Assembly (NCBI GenBank): GCA_911810475.1
Contig: OU461276.1
Coordinates: 250,823-314,822 of the forward strand
Length of the DNA stretch: 64,000 bases
Source: Candidatus Celerinatantimonas neptuna
Lineage (GTDB): Bacteria; Pseudomonadota; Gammaproteobacteria; Enterobacterales; Celerinatantimonadaceae
Direction of reading: 5' to 3'
A program made the position numbers and the translations under genes. The notes under the pieces were generated by a model that did no database searches, had not been told where the DNA came from, and saw nothing but the letters and a program-made list of their open reading frames with translations. This document shows positions 49,204 to 57,723 of this stretch, piece by piece (the first letter of the stretch is position 1; each line of letters opens with the position of its first letter).

Positions 49204-50124
49204 TTAGAAATAGCCTTCGATTTTTTTCTTTTCCATAGAGCCAGCTGAATCGTTATCGATCACCCGCCCCTGGCGCTCTGAAGTTTTGGTTAGTAGCATT
49301 TCCTGAATGATTTCAGGTAAGGTGGTCGCCGTCGATTCCACAGCCCCCGTCAGTGGGTAACATCCCAGCGTCCGGAACCGCACCATCTTGTGCTGAATTT
49401 CATCAGACTCTACCGGCATCCTTTCATCATCCACCATAATTAACGTCCCATCACGCTCAACAACCGGCCGGACGGCCGCTTTATACAAAGGAACAATATC
49501 GATGTTTTCCAGATAGATGTACTGCCAGATATCCAGTTCAGTCCAGTTCGATAGCGGAAAGACCCGGATACTCTCTCCCGGATTAATACGCGCATTGTAG
49601 GTATGCCACAGCTCTGGACGCTGATTTTTCGGATCCCAACGATGATTCTTATCCCGGAATGAATAGATCCGCTCTTTAGCGCGAGATTTTTCTTCATCAC
49701 GGCGTGCACCGCCAAAGGCCGCATCGAAGTGATATTTATTAAGGGCCTGTTTGAGTGCCTGAGTTTTCATCACATCTGTATGGGTCGCACTGCCATAGGT
49801 AAAGGGATTCATACCCATCGCCATCCCTTCCGGATTTTTATAGACCAGCAACTCAAATCCCAGCTCTTTCGCCATTTGATCACGAAACGAGATCATCTCC
49901 TTAAACTTCCAGTTGGTATCTACATGGAGCAGAGGAAATGGCAGCTTGCCAGGGTAAAAAGCCTTGCGAGCCAGATGCAACATCACCGCTGAATCTTTGC
50001 CAATAGAATACAGCATCACCGGATTATCAAACTCGGCAGCCACTTCCCGAATAATATGAATACTCTCAGCTTCTAACGCTTTCAGATGGGTGAACGGCTC
50101 GTCTGAGATCGAGTAATTGTTCAT
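49204..50124 (-). CDS. cysD: Sulfate adenylyltransferase small subunit CysD
   Basis: Catalytic subunit of ATP sulfurylase, making APS from ATP and sulfate. The 306-residue protein has the PP-loop motif [36 protein letters not shown], the [20 protein letters not shown] segment and the end [20 protein letters not shown]. First gene of cysD-cysN-permease-cysC-DHH. The promoter and CysB control region should be in the 600-base gap upstream. Confidence 0.98.
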   Translation of the reverse strand: MNNYSISDEPFTHLKALEAESIHIIREVAAEFDNPVMLYSIGKDSAVMLHLARKAFYPGKLPFPLLHVDTNWKFKEMISFRDQMAKELGFELLVYKNPEGMAMGMNPFTYGSATHTDVMKTQALKQALNKYHFDAAFGGARRDEEKSRAKERIYSFRDKNHRWDPKNQRPELWHTYNARINPGESIRVFPLSNWTELDIWQYIYLENIDIVPLYKAAVRPVVERDGTLIMVDDERMPVESDEIQHKMVRFRTLGCYPLTGAVESTATTLPEIIQEMLLTKTSERQGRVIDNDSAGSMEKKKIEGYF

Positions 50125-50751
50125 GTTCGATAAAACCCCTTATCAACCAGATATCCAGTTTTAGCCCACGAAACGAAATACAAATGATAAATATTTTGAT
50201 AAGTATTTCTTAGAGCCCAAACATGTCTAAAACCAGATTGGCTTTATTGTGATATGGCAATAAACCATTGCTTTGTGAAAAAAGTATACCGGAATCGTTA
50301 TTCCAATGCGGTAGGGTTCTTCGTTATTCTTAGAACATTTAATTATAATTTATGGAGGATAATTAGGTTGGTTATTTACGCCTATAATAAACAATTCGCA
50401 TCAGCAAACCATACTATAGAAGGCAGGACATCATCGCTTAGAATCGCATCTATGGATCTATTTAGGTAAGTTTGAACATGTGGAAATATAAACGTTAATA
50501 TAAAAATGAAAACCGCTTCTTAATGAAGCACCCCCTATTTAATAATAGCTTAGCCATATCTACTGATTTCTTAACGCAAATAACAGCAAACGAAAATAAG
50601 AATATCAGAACGATACTGAAACTTAACCGGCAACACCTTATTCAGCCATTCGTAATATTCAGTAAGGCTTTCAATAATAGTGAGTTATCCAGACCGCTTT
50701 TTGTCTTAGATATAAAACATACCAGTCAAAAAAACTCTAATATCCGGCCCT
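50125..50751. other. Intergenic region cysD / rfaH
   Basis: About 630 AT-rich bases in which cysD transcription must start. A small hairpin GCTTC-TTAAT-GAAGC at about 50514-50528, followed on the reverse strand by GGTTTTCATTTTT, could be the rfaH terminator, but it is 220 bases past the stop. A forward frame at 50523-50810 has no ribosome site and overlaps rfaH; I do not accept it as a gene. CysB sites are too loose to call by eye. Confidence 0.4.
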
Positions 50752-51264
50752 CTACAATTGTAATTCCCGATTATCCAGACAAACCTGGACATCCTGCTGA
50801 ATCAATTTAATCAACAAGATGGAGCGTTCCATTCCATCAGCTTTCTGATAAATTGCATCTAGTCCCCGATATGGACCATCTTGAATCACTACTTTATCGC
50901 CAAACTCTGGCAATTTAGGAAAATTCCTAGATGCTTTGGCATTCATTTCTGGTGTATCAGATCGAGCCATCAACTGGTAGACAAGCTCAGATGGGACCGT
51001 AACAGGCTTTTGCCCCATCCGAACAAAATCCGAAACCCCTCGGGTAGATCGAATCGTCGTATAATTCACATGCTCTGGCTTATCCACAAAGAGGTAATTA
51101 GGAAACACTGGTTCTGTAACCATAGTCCTTTTCCCCCGGACAACCCGTTCACAAGAAAACACAGGGAAAAAACTGACAATCCCTTGATTTGCAAAATGTG
51201 CTTCCGCACGTTGTTCATTTTTTGCCTTACAATAAACAAGATGCCAGAATGACGAATTACCCAT
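50752..51264 (-). CDS. rfaH: Transcription antitermination factor RfaH
   Basis: A NusG paralogue that binds RNA polymerase paused at ops sites and couples transcription to translation of long surface-polysaccharide and similar operons. The 170-residue protein has the NGN domain (WHLVYCKAKNEQRAEAHFAN, VFPNYLFVDKPEHVNYTTIR, RSTRGVSDFVRMG) and a C-terminal KOW segment (FGDKVVIQDGPYRGLDAIYQ) that refolds. Full length. It stands alone; no ops element belongs to this gene itself. Confidence 0.95.
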   Translation of the reverse strand: MGNSSFWHLVYCKAKNEQRAEAHFANQGIVSFFPVFSCERVVRGKRTMVTEPVFPNYLFVDKPEHVNYTTIRSTRGVSDFVRMGQKPVTVPSELVYQLMARSDTPEMNAKASRNFPKLPEFGDKVVIQDGPYRGLDAIYQKADGMERSILLIKLIQQDVQVCLDNRELQL

Positions 51265-51332
51265 CAGAGCCCTTAAAATAAATTAAACAACAGAAATAGT
51301 TATAAAGAAGGGCAAACAACAAGTCAATGAGT

Positions 51333-52331
51333 TCAATAGTCATTTAAAGGAGACAGCTTTAAAGTTAAACGATCTCCACTTTGATTTGACATCGATAGAT
51401 GAAAGCCTCGATCATCCATCTCCATTTTCTGTGCTGAATAGCGAGCTTCATTCACTAACCCTAACCCAAACTCTGTATGCTTGAACTGTGAATGCAAATC
51501 TAAAATTCCCGCATTGACTGCTTTTATCGTTGTCGGGCTAATCACCGTATAAACCATCCCAATAGGATGACGAAGGTCTGCTGCAATCACCATTTCATTT
51601 AGTTGCTGCATCATAAGAGCTGGTTGAATAGCTAATAGATCGCCTTCGTTACGATATAAACTCCAGGCTTCTTGCAATAATGAATGCAAAATAACTGCAG
51701 CAACAGAAACTTCATTCCCTAACAGGCCAAAATCGATAATAGCAACCACTGTATGAAACTCATCCAAAACATCCACTAAAGGAAGGATCGTATTCCCTTT
51801 TAATTGATACATACAAAAATAATTACCAACCTTAAGTCCCGACTCAGGAAGCATTTGAGCTAATAACTGACTAGCAGCTAAATCATTACATTTTAAAAAT
51901 TCAAAATGTTCCTGTAACTGAGCACGCTGAAAATCTTCTTCAACTTGGGGCAACTGCTGCAAATTTGTCAATATAACATCAACCAGCAAATCAAAATCAT
52001 TAATCGGCTTAAGTAAAAAATCACAAGCACCAAAGCGTAGTGATTTCCTAATATCGTCTAAATCACTACGCGATGACATAGCAATACACGCCCACGGTCC
52101 ATTGGAGAGTTGTTCAATCAACTCAAATCCATTTTGACCGATATGATGTAATTCTATAAAGATCACATCTGGCTTATAGTGGCTACATGCATCAACCATT
52201 TGATAACCATCAGCAACCAGTCTAACCGAGGCCCCATGGCGGCTTAAAACCATTTCCATACGTCGCCCACTAACGAGATCACCATCAATAATCAAAACTG
52301 AAATATCATGTAATAATTGCTTGTTACTCAT
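51333..52331 (-). CDS. RssB-like response regulator with degenerate receiver (Asp to Glu)
   Basis: A 332-residue protein: N-terminal receiver (about 10-125) and C-terminal PP2C/SpoIIE-like domain (about 160-330; VVAIIDFGLLGNEVSVAAVI). This is the layout of RssB, the adaptor that delivers sigma-S to ClpXP. In the receiver the phosphorylated Asp is replaced: PDVIFIELHHIGQNG has Glu where DL(M)MP is expected, and the acidic pair reads LIIDGD. The Lys of FLLKPIN is kept. So it may act without phosphorylation or in a constitutively active form. Next to mlaA, an order seen in Vibrio-like genomes. ATG at 52331. Confidence 0.8.
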   Translation of the reverse strand: MSNKQLLHDISVLIIDGDLVSGRRMEMVLSRHGASVRLVADGYQMVDACSHYKPDVIFIELHHIGQNGFELIEQLSNGPWACIAMSSRSDLDDIRKSLRFGACDFLLKPINDFDLLVDVILTNLQQLPQVEEDFQRAQLQEHFEFLKCNDLAASQLLAQMLPESGLKVGNYFCMYQLKGNTILPLVDVLDEFHTVVAIIDFGLLGNEVSVAAVILHSLLQEAWSLYRNEGDLLAIQPALMMQQLNEMVIAADLRHPIGMVYTVISPTTIKAVNAGILDLHSQFKHTEFGLGLVNEARYSAQKMEMDDRGFHLSMSNQSGDRLTLKLSPLNDY

Positions 52332-52486
52332 CAAATTAATTAATTATTTTCCTTCCTTATGAAGAGATCATCTATTTGAAATCACCCATTTGGACACGTA
52401 AAAATTCAAACTAAATTGCTCATATTCCTTTAACAGATAATAAGTGAGCACCACCAACCCCAAAACATATACTTTAGAATCAGATA

Positions 52487-53245
52487 CTAGTTACCTTCAA
52501 TTTCATTCATATATTTGCTCATATCAATATCTGTCGACGATGGTTCTGCTGGAGGATGACCATCATAGTAGCGATAACGTCTGTATTGCATATAAGCATT
52601 TTTTACAAAACTGTATGAATCCAAAGATCCATCTACCAGGGCCTCCTGGTTAATGACTGATGCCCTCTCATTGACACCATTCACAGTAAATCGCACCAAT
52701 TTTTCAACCAATGAAAGTTGATTCATCGGAAAATAAAACTGATCGACAAGATCTCCAGCCAACTGCCTTGGGGTTGAAGGACCAATGAAAGGAAGCATTA
52801 AGTATGGCCCATCACCCACACCATAATGACCCAATACATCACTAAAATCGCTCAAATTTCGTTGAACACCCGCTCGTCCCATCACGTCAATCAGACCGAA
52901 CAGACCAAAAGTCGAATTAAACGCAAATCGCATCAAATTATTCACAGCCGCTTTAAATTTGAACTGCAACAAGTTATTGACCATACTCATCGGCTCTTCT
53001 AAATTTCGCATGAAATTATTAGAGCTGCGCCTCGCACCTTCAGGTATGTAATGAACATAGCTATGGACAACCGGCCGATAAATAGGTTTATCTAAGTAAT
53101 TATAATTAAAGTCCCATATTGCTCTGTTAACCGACTCCAAAGGATCGCTAACCTGCTGATATGATGTATCTTTCTTCGCCCACACTGATTGTATAAAAAA
53201 CAAACCACATAAAGAAACAACAAGAATAATTGACTTTTTCAACAC
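52487..53245 (-). CDS. mlaA: Phospholipid-retrograde-transport outer-membrane protein MlaA (VacJ)
   Basis: Removes misplaced phospholipids from the outer leaflet of the outer membrane, handing them to MlaC. The 252-residue protein has DPLESVNRAIWDFNYNYLDK, a helical ring region and DFSDVLGHYGVGDGPYLMLP followed by GPSTPRQLAGDLVDQFYFP, all MlaA landmarks. The signal peptide (VVSLCGLFFIQSVWAKK) ends in a normal signal-peptidase-I-like site and has no lipobox; Cys13 lies in VSLC, without the small residue before it that the lipobox needs. So it may be non-lipidated, unlike the E. coli protein. Confidence 0.92.
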   Translation of the reverse strand: MLKKSIILVVSLCGLFFIQSVWAKKDTSYQQVSDPLESVNRAIWDFNYNYLDKPIYRPVVHSYVHYIPEGARRSSNNFMRNLEEPMSMVNNLLQFKFKAAVNNLMRFAFNSTFGLFGLIDVMGRAGVQRNLSDFSDVLGHYGVGDGPYLMLPFIGPSTPRQLAGDLVDQFYFPMNQLSLVEKLVRFTVNGVNERASVINQEALVDGSLDSYSFVKNAYMQYRRYRYYDGHPPAEPSSTDIDMSKYMNEIEGN

Positions 53246-53808
53246 TAACGATATCCTTCAGTCTTGTTAGTTTATGCAAAACCGTGGCAAATGTATCCGT
53301 TTTTTATGTACAGATTACTCTTGCACACATGTCGCAAATACGATCAAATTAAAATATTATTTAAATCAAGCCGACATAGTGTTAACAATATAGTCTAACA
53401 AAATCATTTGAGTATATTGGTTGAGTCCAACAGGCCATCACCATCCTTGCCCATGCCCGCCTTGGAACATCAACAACTACCCCGCCTCATCCAGACAAAG
53501 ATAAGCTTTTTATTATACACTATTTTAAATGGCATCATGTTTTTTCTAGCCAGATTTTACTCAAAAATTCAAGAGCCAGGCGCCAGGATATGTTGACATT
53601 TGGAGACAATTTTTCATCTTTTTGCTGTTTATTTAAGCAGATTGCATAAGATAATATCATCATATAAAGGCAAAACGATACTTAACTGGTAAGCTATGGT
53701 ATATCGATGAACCAGTTAAAACATATCTCAGTTGATCTCTGAAAATAGAGCTCGATCATGTAATCAGCTTAATAAAACAATAAATAAGTGCTGAGCAACC
53801 AGGTACCT
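53246..53808. other. Divergent intergenic region mlaA / FliK-like gene, with a repeat copy
   Basis: About 560 bases holding both promoters. It contains a copy of the dispersed GCTGTTTATT repeat at 53592-53640. A forward frame of 62 codons (53408-53596) lacks a ribosome site and has no recognised family. Confidence 0.4.
53592..53640 (+). repeat. Dispersed repeat unit, copy D (shortened)
   Basis: GTTGACATTTGGAGACAAT followed by TTTTTGCTGTTTATTTAAGC matches the first half of the units at 26651 and 26796. The second half (GGTTCTGTG to ACCTAACG) is absent. Confidence 0.55.
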
Positions 53809-54717
53809 ATGATGAAAGTGAATCCATCAGTATCAATCAGTCCAATCGTTTCTAATGAAACAGCGGCTTCGACCAAGGTTCAACATAAGGAGCAAGCCCA
53901 GATTGAAAAAATTCAATTGCCATCCATACAAAATATACTGAATGCATTCATCGAACAATCCATCACAACCGCTACTATGCCTCAGGCGAAAGAAGCACCA
54001 CTTACCGCTGCAGCAATACAGCAGTTACTCGCTGTTTTTCGTCAACTTGAAAAAGACATATCAGGAAATCAAATCAAACAATTATTATCCCAGATTCTCG
54101 ATTTCAGACCTCTAAATCAAGCTAAAACAACCCCTCTATCATTACCATTTAATCTTTTGTTAAGTGCTTACTTACTTCCAAAGTTATCCCCCAAAGCAGG
54201 CAAATTATTAAAACAACAAGCTCTGTCAAATAAGGTACTTCAGGAACTTGGAACAGGTGGACAACAGCAAGCCGTAGGCAAATTACTCAAACATATTTCC
54301 GCACAGATGCAATCATCACAAATAGCTTCTCATGACGCATCCAATCAGCCCAATGCGCCATTATTCTTTCATTTTCCATTACCATTTGAACAACAGCTAC
54401 GCCGTATTGAAGCCAAAATATCTAAAAACCAGGCTAAAGGGACTACAGACCATGAATGGCATCTAAAAATGCTCCTTCCAGTTTCATCTCAGACTCATAT
54501 TCTTGCAGATGTTCGAGTAACGCATGAAAAACAGGTGAAAATTCAATTTTATAGCCCAGACCAATATTGGCTCGATAAAGTCAACAAACAGATTACTTTG
54601 CTTGAAGCAAGACTAGGCGAATTGGGAATTCAAAAACCCACGCTTCAAAACCAATTAGGCCTCATTCCCGAGTCTCTAAGCCCAAAAACACAAGGACAGC
54701 TGGACATTACCATATGA
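53809..54717 (+). CDS. FliK-like hook-length-control-type protein
   Basis: A 302-residue cytosolic protein of low-complexity character: Gln/Ala/Ser-rich throughout, ending in a domain (WHLKMLLPVSSQTHILADVR, VKIQFYSPDQYWLDKVNKQI, LEARLGELGI) that resembles the C-terminal domain of FliK, the hook-length ruler that switches flagellar export specificity. Its stop overlaps the next gene, an FlhB C-terminal-like protein, by 4 bases. FliK acts on FlhB, so the pair is functionally coherent. ATG at 53809 preferred to GTG at 53788. It is not the main fliK, which would lie in the flagellar operons. Confidence 0.72.
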   Translation: MMKVNPSVSISPIVSNETAASTKVQHKEQAQIEKIQLPSIQNILNAFIEQSITTATMPQAKEAPLTAAAIQQLLAVFRQLEKDISGNQIKQLLSQILDFRPLNQAKTTPLSLPFNLLLSAYLLPKLSPKAGKLLKQQALSNKVLQELGTGGQQQAVGKLLKHISAQMQSSQIASHDASNQPNAPLFFHFPLPFEQQLRRIEAKISKNQAKGTTDHEWHLKMLLPVSSQTHILADVRVTHEKQVKIQFYSPDQYWLDKVNKQITLLEARLGELGIQKPTLQNQLGLIPESLSPKTQGQLDITI

Positions 54718-55013
54718 GTCAAAATAAAGCCGCAGTTGCATTAGGATATGACGGAACAGATGCTCCCAAAATAACAGCTAAGGGTTATAACACCCTTGCT
54801 GATGAAATAATTCAAGCAGCCAAAGAAGCTGGAGTCATGATTTATGAAGATAAAAACTTATTGGCGATGCTAGACCAACTTTCACTGGATGAGCAAATTC
54901 CTGAAACTCTTTATGTAGTTATTGCCGAACTCATCAGTTTTGCTTATATACTCCAGGGTAAATTCCCAGAGCACTGGAACAATATCCACCAAAAAATTGA
55001 CGATAAAGCATAA
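54714..55013 (+). CDS. FlhB C-terminal-domain-like protein (EscU/YscU/FlhB switch family)
   Basis: A 99-residue protein corresponding to the cytoplasmic part of FlhB (AVALGYDGTDAPKITAKGYN, then IIQAAKEAGVMIYEDKNLLA), with no membrane helices. The NPTH self-cleavage motif of FlhB is absent, as it lies just upstream of this region. Similar stand-alone FlhB-like proteins can replace the cleaved C-terminal fragment and support export in other bacteria. It overlaps the FliK-like gene by 4 bases and converges with DUF2802, leaving 6 bases. Confidence 0.88.
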   Translation: MSQNKAAVALGYDGTDAPKITAKGYNTLADEIIQAAKEAGVMIYEDKNLLAMLDQLSLDEQIPETLYVVIAELISFAYILQGKFPEHWNNIHQKIDDKA

Positions 55014-55019
55014 AGAATT

Positions 55020-55448
55020 TCAGGGGCGGCGACTAAGCGGTTTTCCATGAAGTGTGTAGAGTAGTTCAGCTTCTGCTCTTGGCAGTTCGCATTCGCTCAT
55101 CACTTCTTCTATATCGGCCCCCAACTCAACCATTTTAACGGCTCGCGTATACAATTTACTGTCCGGGTCCTGGGTCACAATTTCATTCTGCCTGTTTGCA
55201 GTTTGTTCAACAATATTCTCCAGCTCAGCTACTCGTTTAGCCATCGAGTGATTTGCGGCATGAACTTCTGTAAATTGTTTATACATACTGTCATGACTTT
55301 TAACCATTCTTTTGGTTAAAAGCTCAAAACTAGCAATCTTCTGTTGTTGTCTGGCATATTGTTTCCGGCCTAACCATAACAATATTGCCCCAAAGACAAT
55401 AACAACTATAGCCACTACCGGAGCGACCCACTGTATCCAATACATCAA
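55020..55448 (-). CDS. DUF2802 family membrane protein
   Basis: A 142-residue protein with one N-terminal membrane helix (VAPVVAIVVIVFGAILLWLG), a coiled coil (about 35-90) and a C-terminal DUF2802 segment (YTRAVKMVELGADIEEVMSE, CELPRAEAELLYTLHGK) that looks like a small helix-turn-helix-like bundle. It lies at the end of the chemotaxis operon, directly after cheW with no gap, as in Vibrio, Shewanella and Pseudomonas. Function unknown; topology suggests a membrane anchor facing the cytoplasm, perhaps in polar array placement. Confidence 0.85.
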   Translation of the reverse strand: MMYWIQWVAPVVAIVVIVFGAILLWLGRKQYARQQQKIASFELLTKRMVKSHDSMYKQFTEVHAANHSMAKRVAELENIVEQTANRQNEIVTQDPDSKLYTRAVKMVELGADIEEVMSECELPRAEAELLYTLHGKPLSRRP

Positions 55449-55937
55449 CTACAATGAACTCAATTCATCCCACTCTTCATCAGAGAGCAGTTTGTTAAGA
55501 TCGACCAGAATTAGTAACTGGCCATCACGATTACTAACGCCTTGAATAAATTTTGCGCTTTCCTCTGTTCCAACGTTAGGAGCTGTATCAATCTCACTAC
55601 CACGCAAATAAACAACTTCAGCAACACTATCAACCAGGATTCCGATAACCTGTTTCTCTGCTTCAATAATGACTATTCGTGAGTTATCTGTCACTTCAGC
55701 AGAAGAAAGCCCAAAGCGAGAGCGAGTATCAATAACAGTGACAACATTACCCCGTAAATTAATAATACCGAGCACATAATCAGGTGCGCCGGGAACAGGT
55801 GCAATCTCACTATAACGTAAAACTTCTTGCACCTGCATCACGTTGATACCATAGGTTTCATTTTCTAGCTGAAATGTTACCCACTGCAATACTTCATCAC
55901 CCGCAATGTTTTCGGCAACGTTTCTTTGTTCGCTCAT
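55449..55937 (-). CDS. cheW: Chemotaxis coupling protein CheW
   Basis: Links CheA to chemoreceptors in the signalling array. The 162-residue protein is a single CheW domain: TFQLENETYGINVMQVQEVL, APDYVLGIINLRGNVVTVID, VIGILVDSVAEVVYLRGSEI and GQLLILVDLNKLLSDEEWDE. Full length. It is 114 bases downstream of parP and abuts DUF2802. Confidence 0.96.
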   Translation of the reverse strand: MSEQRNVAENIAGDEVLQWVTFQLENETYGINVMQVQEVLRYSEIAPVPGAPDYVLGIINLRGNVVTVIDTRSRFGLSSAEVTDNSRIVIIEAEKQVIGILVDSVAEVVYLRGSEIDTAPNVGTEESAKFIQGVSNRDGQLLILVDLNKLLSDEEWDELSSL

Positions 55938-56051
55938 CGGTTCGATCCTTTTATCAGCGCTTATGACACAAAGCTTTTTTACTACTTAAGTTATAAAACG
56001 AATTCTCTAATATTCCCAGTCACAGAATCAAATAATTTCAAAAAACTATGA

Positions 56052-56942
56052 TTATTGTCCCTGCATATTTAACCCCTGATTGAGCAAATAGATTAATTCT
56101 TGAGCATGCAGCAAAGCACACATCCTTTTTTTAATCAACCCTGCTAACCACGGCCTTTTCCCTGGAGATACCCGCCATTTGACATCCTCTTGATTGAGGC
56201 GCTCAGTACCCAATAATCTTTCACAACACAGTCCCCATGGGGTTCCAGCCAGCATGACCAAATAGCGATAAGAAAGGTCAAATTGCTGTTCAGGCATTAC
56301 CCATTTTGCCATATCTACTGCATTTAATTTTTCTTCACGCTGAACCATCATACCGGCAAACCAATCAGGTTTACCAAATAAAGGTGTAATTTCAGTAATC
56401 TGATGAATTCCACCTAAATCAGTTAGAGGTACAGCATAAGTCACACCAGCGACTTCAAAAAATAATGCCTGAAAAGATGAGCCTACCTCAATATTATGCC
56501 AAATTTGTGGCTCGGCCTGTACTTCATGTTCAATTTCTTCCGATGATTCAACAATATCCTGCTGCTCTTTTTGAACTGTTTCAAGCAATTGGGTCTCTTG
56601 CTCAGGTTCAATCTCAATTTCCGGTATCTCGGATGGTAAAAGTGGTATTACCTCCGGAATTTCCAGCTTAGGTTCTGGTTCTGGTTCAGCATAAGGCTTA
56701 TCCTCGGCCTGTTCTAATAGACGTTCCAGCGGTTTTGCTCGTGGTAATAATTCTGGCTCATATTTAGACTCATACTCACCAACAACAGGATGTTGAATAG
56801 GTTCTATCACCGGTTCATTTGCAATAAAGCTTTGAGCCAATGATTCATCTGTATTTTCTGATGAATCAACCAATGGCTTTTGATCCGACAACAATGACAC
56901 AAAATAATCTTCAAGTGCCTGTTCCATCAAGTGGTTTTTCAT
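56052..56942 (-). CDS. parP: Chemotaxis array protein ParP (CheW-like AIF domain)
   Basis: A 296-residue protein with an acidic Pro/Glu-rich region at about 30-150 (EYESKYEPELLPRAKP, EIEIEPEQETQ) and a C-terminal CheW-like domain at about 160-290 (FEVAGVTYAVPLTDLGGIHQ, GKPDWFAGMMVQREEKLNAV). The arrangement and its coupling to a ParA-like ATPase gene match ParP of Vibrio, whose domain integrates CheA and MCPs into polar arrays and binds ParC. It overlaps parC by 4 bases (ATGA type). Confidence 0.87.
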   Translation of the reverse strand: MKNHLMEQALEDYFVSLLSDQKPLVDSSENTDESLAQSFIANEPVIEPIQHPVVGEYESKYEPELLPRAKPLERLLEQAEDKPYAEPEPEPKLEIPEVIPLLPSEIPEIEIEPEQETQLLETVQKEQQDIVESSEEIEHEVQAEPQIWHNIEVGSSFQALFFEVAGVTYAVPLTDLGGIHQITEITPLFGKPDWFAGMMVQREEKLNAVDMAKWVMPEQQFDLSYRYLVMLAGTPWGLCCERLLGTERLNQEDVKWRVSPGKRPWLAGLIKKRMCALLHAQELIYLLNQGLNMQGQ

Positions 56943-57721
56943 TCATCCTCCTTCGCTAAACGCTGCAAATAGCGAAGTAATGTTTCATAAGCAAAAACTC
57001 CACGACACTTTTTCATATAAATTGATGGAGGCATACGACGGACACTGGCATCACGAAATTTGGTATCAATCGGAATGACTGAATTCCAGACATTATCATG
57101 ATAATTTTCTTGTAATTCCTTCAGAGCTGTTAATGATGCACGAGTTCTCTTATCAAACATTGTCGGAATAATGGTATATTTAATAGGATTTGGACAGGAA
57201 CGCTGCATAATTTGAAATGTCCGGATCATCCTTTCTAAGCCTTTTAACGCAAGGAACTCTGTCTGAACAGGGACCAATACACGCTGACTTGCAGCCAATG
57301 CATTGACCATCATAACTCCCAATACAGGAGGGCAATCAATAATGGCATAATCATATTCATCTTCAACATGGGCAAGAATTCGACGTAAAATAAGCCCCAT
57401 GCCTTCACTTTGTCCAAGCGATTTATCCAAAGTCGCTAATGCCATACTTGCTGCAATCAAATGAAGATTCTCATGCTCAGTATGAATAATCGTTTGTCGA
57501 ACCTGTTCAGGTGTTCTGCTTTCCCTTCGCTGAAAAAGTTCATACAGACTATGTTGTTGCTCATCTGAATCATACCCCAAATAACTAGTTAAAGAAGCAT
57601 GGGGATCGGTATCGAGTAGTAAAACTCTTTTGCCACTTTGCGCAAGAAGCCCAGCCAATGTTACCACTGTTGTGGTCTTCCCAACCCCGCCTTTTTGATT
57701 AGCAACAGTCCATACAATCAC
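56939..57721 (-). CDS. parC: ParC: ParA-family ATPase for polar chemotaxis array placement
   Basis: A 260-residue MinD/ParA-type ATPase. It has the deviant Walker A ANQKGGVGKTTTVVTLAGLL, the switch LLLDTDPHASLTSYLG, and Walker B YAIIDCPPVLGVMMVNALAA. ParC recruits the array to the cell pole in Vibrio with ParP. It starts with GTG two bases after motD. Many databases call it Soj. The position beside parP, not a chromosome partition locus, decides the name. Confidence 0.88.
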   Translation of the reverse strand: MIVWTVANQKGGVGKTTTVVTLAGLLAQSGKRVLLLDTDPHASLTSYLGYDSDEQQHSLYELFQRRESRTPEQVRQTIIHTEHENLHLIAASMALATLDKSLGQSEGMGLILRRILAHVEDEYDYAIIDCPPVLGVMMVNALAASQRVLVPVQTEFLALKGLERMIRTFQIMQRSCPNPIKYTIIPTMFDKRTRASLTALKELQENYHDNVWNSVIPIDTKFRDASVRRMPPSIYMKKCRGVFAYETLLRYLQRLAKEDE

Positions 57722-57723
57722 GG

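Noticed and set aside
50523-50810. Forward open frame of 95 codons
   Set aside because: No ribosome site, no family resemblance, and its end runs 59 bases into the 3' end of rfaH on the opposite strand.
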